Source: Winogradskyella aurantiaca (lineage in GTDB: Bacteria; Bacteroidota; Bacteroidia; Flavobacteriales; Flavobacteriaceae). From it: a stretch of 64,000 nt of DNA. The notes beneath the pieces were generated by a model that did no database searches, was not told the DNA's origin, and saw only the letters and a program-made list of their open reading frames with translations. Positions 62,401-64,000 of this stretch are shown one piece after another (positions within the stretch are counted from its first letter, which is position 1; every line of letters starts with the position of its first letter). The position numbers and the translations under genes are program-made. The stretch lies in assembly GCF_003362725.1 (NCBI RefSeq), contig NZ_QKTV01000007.1, positions 124,001 to 188,000 of the forward strand, read 5' to 3'.

Positions 62401-64000
62401 CTCACTCACAAACCATTGCGGTTCAGGATACAACATCACCCGTTATGGAAGATATTCCAGCAATTGTTACTGTCAGCTGTGACGAAGAATTGAATTTATC
62501 GTATTCAGCAGTTGATAATTGTGATGGTGAAATTCAAGGAGATTATACTGAGGTTGTAACCCCTGGAGAATGTGCCAATGAAGCTGTTATTGCAAGAACA
62601 TGGAGTTTTACAGATTCTTGTGGGAATTCTTCAACATTCGACCAGACCATAATAATTGAAGATAATGAAGCGCCAATATTTGAAGGAGAACTACCTGGGG
62701 ATGAAACAGCTGAGTGTGATGCCGTACCTGACGCCCCTACTCTAACTGCAATTGATAATTGCGGAGAGGCGACAGTAGAATTTGAAGAAACAACAGAAGC
62801 TGGTGCTTGTGACGGTGAAGAGGTGATTACAAGAACTTGGATAGCAAGTGACGATTGTGGTAACACAACGACTCATACACAGACAATAACTGTAATTGAT
62901 ACAACTCCACCGGTATTTGAAGGTATTGAAGATGCAACTTGTACTAACCTAGTCATTAACGGTGAATTTGAATCTAATCCGTTCTCTCAAGGCTTTCAAC
63001 AATTACCTCAAGATCAAGTTGAAGGATGGAGTACCACTAAAAATCATGGTACAATTGAGATACAAAGATCTGGTCAGATTAACGGAGTGGAGTCCCATAG
63101 CGGTAATTATCATTTTGAATTGAATGGTAAAAACCTTGATGATTTGTACCAATCATTTGCAACTGAGCCAGGTAGTAACCTTACAATTACCTTTTATCAT
63201 AAGAAAAGACCCGGATCAAGCGTCACTGATGACATGCGCTTAATGATGGGAGCTAGTTTATCTGAACTTGTTATGATTAGTGATTATTCCGTTAGCACGG
63301 AAGATGGATGGAAACAGAATGTTGTCAATTATTCGGTCCCAGAAGGACAGACTAACACAGTTATCTTATTCCAGGCATTATCAGGATCATCAAATTCAGT
63401 AGGGAATCTAATGGATACAATAAGTATTGTGTCTGATACTGATGATGGTGTTGTTTGTTTACCAAATGACATTACAGTCGAATGTGATATGGTTCCAGAA
63501 CCGATTGAATTAACCGCTACAGACGACTGTAGTGAAGCTACCGTTAGTTTTAGCGAAGAGCGTATTGATGGAGATTGCGATAATAATTACACCTTAATAC
63601 GAACATGGACCGCCACTGACGCTTGTGGTAATACTACTTCCATCAGTCAAAATGTGGAAGTAAGAGATACAACAAGTCCTGAATTTGTAGAAGCTTTACC
63701 TCAGGATATTGAAGTGGAATGCGAAATGATTCCTGAACCAGAAGTCCTAACAGCGACAGATAATTGTGGAGATGCTCAAGTAACCTTCGAGGAGGAAATA
63801 GTTTATGAAGACGAGGATTCTGAATCCAGCGACGAATGTACCTATAGATCCTACTATGTTAAATCAGGTAGCACCTCTCAGTTCTACAAATTCGTTGTGG
63901 AGAATGGAGTGGCCAATTTAGAATTAGTGACATCCCGAAATTATAACGCCCATTTGGCTTATGATGGTGAGAACAACATCTTATATGGTTTAGTGAGTAA
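59415..64000 (+). CDS. Giant secreted HYR-repeat surface protein, N-terminal part (cut by window edge)
   Basis: At least 1,528 codons, open to the window end. Signal peptide at 1-27 (LAILLSLFFSFAWAQ). Residues ~33-285 look like a DUF6923-like propeller (GVNPIDRQFYFINA; AINPNNGRLYGWDQ). Residues ~290-410 are DUF11-like (ITYTFTVYNRTGR, FQDILPSGLVF). From ~425 on there are cysteine-rich HYR-like repeats (WTATDACGNT, DITVECD) interrupted by two jelly-roll-like modules. It is probably a T9SS-exported adhesin, since large HYR proteins in this phylum usually are; the C-terminus that would prove it is not visible. Confidence 0.85.
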   Translation, partial: MKDISNTRTQKLGLAILLSLFFSFAWAQSPDELVECDLGAYYQTVKLKSNRPGEGSRNDFILYRINPISGQFTFIANLSVSDGPDDIAVPRSVNVNSLGVNPIDRQFYFINAKSPYQLYKMTATGKVSYLGNITGDISGNNQAGVFNYDGRYYVSGGSKKIFEIDINNLTSTRLMNVNFVASDLAINPNNGRLYGWDQNRRQLNIADTANQTTTTVGPAANTSDFSIFGALYFLPTGQLIGYGDNTTIGPQGNSQESLVDINLDTGGVTPITTSLSVSTNDGASCPFTIALDKAGPSEISLNSTITYTFTVYNRTGRLINDVVFQDILPSGLVFSSEPYDITNNIVITGSTDQQNAANLNIDNIALGSASFKIDVFIGCDYSETTLSNQALIGLTNLDDAVSSNDPNTAQINDPTNTDINQPTIDVPAEITIEGCDTSDITSDVAVFDFSEIASRDIKNVFDSNPDYNYAPDDIVSITYVDFESSTDACGTEVLRTFTLTDNCGNQVSARQTIKVVDTIAPVIDDGFVPIITVECDQDITLSYTATDNCDGEVLGQFEDTIVPGTCPNDYVISRSWSFTDSCGNASRYEQTIVVKDETAPEFVLSDTDCGVNLTNKDFEDNTFNNSSLLILQEQVPGWSNASNKFIRVVRTNADIQAQSGTYCIGLNTTIASDIYQVIETEPGSNITIDFFHRKGPNTTAQENKLEVFIGKDLNNLTSLGEFTPSELDSWTKNSVNYAVPADQTSSVLMFKSLSSRNSSSGNYLDNISISSDSDSTCLPQDIVVECNEVPEAPLLQATDNCSDVVIDYEETTIEGDCPNNYTIVRTWTATDACGNTASHTQNVTVQDTKAPVVDGEIPNIITLECDETVELYYTAIDNCDGEIQGEFEDTIVPGECENDYVISRTWSFTDSCGNASRYEQTIVIKDEEAPEFIGDLPQDITVECDNIPDPSVIEAIDNCGDATVTLVESKVDGDCPNNYTLVRRWTATDACGNTNTHSQTIAVQDTTSPVMEDIPAIVTVSCDEELNLSYSAVDNCDGEIQGDYTEVVTPGECANEAVIARTWSFTDSCGNSSTFDQTIIIEDNEAPIFEGELPGDETAECDAVPDAPTLTAIDNCGEATVEFEETTEAGACDGEEVITRTWIASDDCGNTTTHTQTITVIDTTPPVFEGIEDATCTNLVINGEFESNPFSQGFQQLPQDQVEGWSTTKNHGTIEIQRSGQINGVESHSGNYHFELNGKNLDDLYQSFATEPGSNLTITFYHKKRPGSSVTDDMRLMMGASLSELVMISDYSVSTEDGWKQNVVNYSVPEGQTNTVILFQALSGSSNSVGNLMDTISIVSDTDDGVVCLPNDITVECDMVPEPIELTATDDCSEATVSFSEERIDGDCDNNYTLIRTWTATDACGNTTSISQNVEVRDTTSPEFVEALPQDIEVECEMIPEPEVLTATDNCGDAQVTFEEEIVYEDEDSESSDECTYRSYYVKSGSTSQFYKFVVENGVANLELVTSRNYNAHLAYDGENNILYGLVS
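61228..61737 (+). repeat. Jelly-roll-like module, copy 1, inside the HYR protein
   Basis: Codes a ~165-residue module starting at DCGVNLTNKDFEDN and holding YQVIETEPGSNITIDFFHRK and SGNYLDNISI. The pattern of a labelled N-terminal 'NLxxNxxFE' and a final 'NxxDNISI' strand resembles the DUF642/galactose-binding-like beta-sandwich. It is homologous to the copy at 62932. Confidence 0.7.
62932..63459 (+). repeat. Jelly-roll-like module, copy 2, inside the HYR protein
   Basis: A second ~170-residue module (ATCTNLVINGEFESN; YQSFATEPGSNLTITFYHKK; VGNLMDTISI), clearly homologous to the one at 61228. Both occur after a repeat where the next HYR unit's 'APxF' strand would lead into 'LPQDITVECD'. Confidence 0.7.

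Larger units (their letters stand above)
60690..63720 (+). repeat. Tandem HYR-like repeats of ~78 residues, two alternating types
   Basis: Repeats carry a -DNC-...-C-...-W-x-x-x-D-x-CGN-...-TxxxECD- pattern with four cysteines. Type A has SFTDSCGN and type B has TATDACGN or similar; they alternate. Two A units at 62046 and 62517 are 471 bases (157 residues) apart with a B unit between. The A units near 61056 and 62046 are very alike in DNA and lie exactly 990 bases apart. Confidence 0.85.

Noticed and set aside
61737-62866. Four minus-strand frames opposite the HYR repeats
   Set aside because: They are shadows of the repeat-coding strand; the plus-strand frame is open across the whole region and encodes recognisable repeats.
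1-64000. tRNA genes, CRISPR arrays, insertion sequences or prophage
   Set aside because: I read the intergenic gaps for tRNA T-arms, spaced short repeats, transposase motifs and phage genes and saw none; only rnpB was found as an RNA gene.

Overview
This AT-rich window comes from a member of the Bacteroidota, most likely a marine-type Flavobacteriaceae; I cannot name the genus. The evidence is type IX secretion (T9SS) cargo with gliding-type C-terminal domains, a PorP/SprF-family protein, a fused alpha/beta E1 dehydrogenase, DUF3822 beside rsmD, a DnaX without the zinc-cysteine module, and recurrent TAnnTTTG promoter boxes in place of a classical -10 box. No phage, insertion sequence, CRISPR array or tRNA gene was seen. 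One RNA gene is present: rnpB, on the minus strand.

Layout. 1-7.1 kb (minus): start of a large surface protein cut by the window edge, a PorP/SprF-type protein with a long coiled-coil extension, a small T9SS type B cargo protein, a secreted beta-helix-like protein and a small secreted protein. 7.2-16 kb: small envelope proteins, mnmE, a thioredoxin-fold lipoprotein, a rhomboid protease, a lipid A-type acyltransferase, a class V aminotransferase-fold enzyme and glmM. 16-24.7 kb: AcpH-like phosphodiesterase, gamma-glutamyltransferase, a tricorn-like S41 protease, then a tight cluster of an AlkD-like DNA repair protein, an ATP-grasp enzyme and a membrane protein. 25-33 kb: uvrA, a LOG-family enzyme, a secreted nuclease/phosphatase-fold protein and a degenerate M1 peptidase fused to a beta-barrel. 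33-37.5 kb: the E1 dehydrogenase and two tandem PPK2 kinases. 37.5-44.7 kb: a membrane-anchored AraC regulator, DoxX, a starch-binding-fold lipoprotein, a GIN-domain protein, then a six-gene operon with a LytS/LytTR pair. 44.8-49.4 kb (minus): a KdsB/KdnB-like cluster for the LPS inner core sugar plus a RecD-like helicase. 49.5-55 kb: rsmD, rnpB, dnaX, a lipoprotein and miaE. 55-59.1 kb (minus): an outer-membrane barrel and a sixA-ppk1-ppx operon. 59.4-64 kb: the first ~1,530 codons of a giant secreted HYR-repeat protein running off the edge.

Themes. Most of the window is core and envelope biology of a gliding flavobacterium. Polyphosphate metabolism is heavily represented (two PPK2, PPK1, PPX). 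The most unusual points are an Asp/Asn exchange in the metal-binding motif of the E1 dehydrogenase, a 3 x 180-nt coding repeat in the SprF-type protein, a pseudo-M1 peptidase, KdnB without KdnA, and the alternating repeat architecture of the giant surface protein. I saw no clear defence or mobile system.
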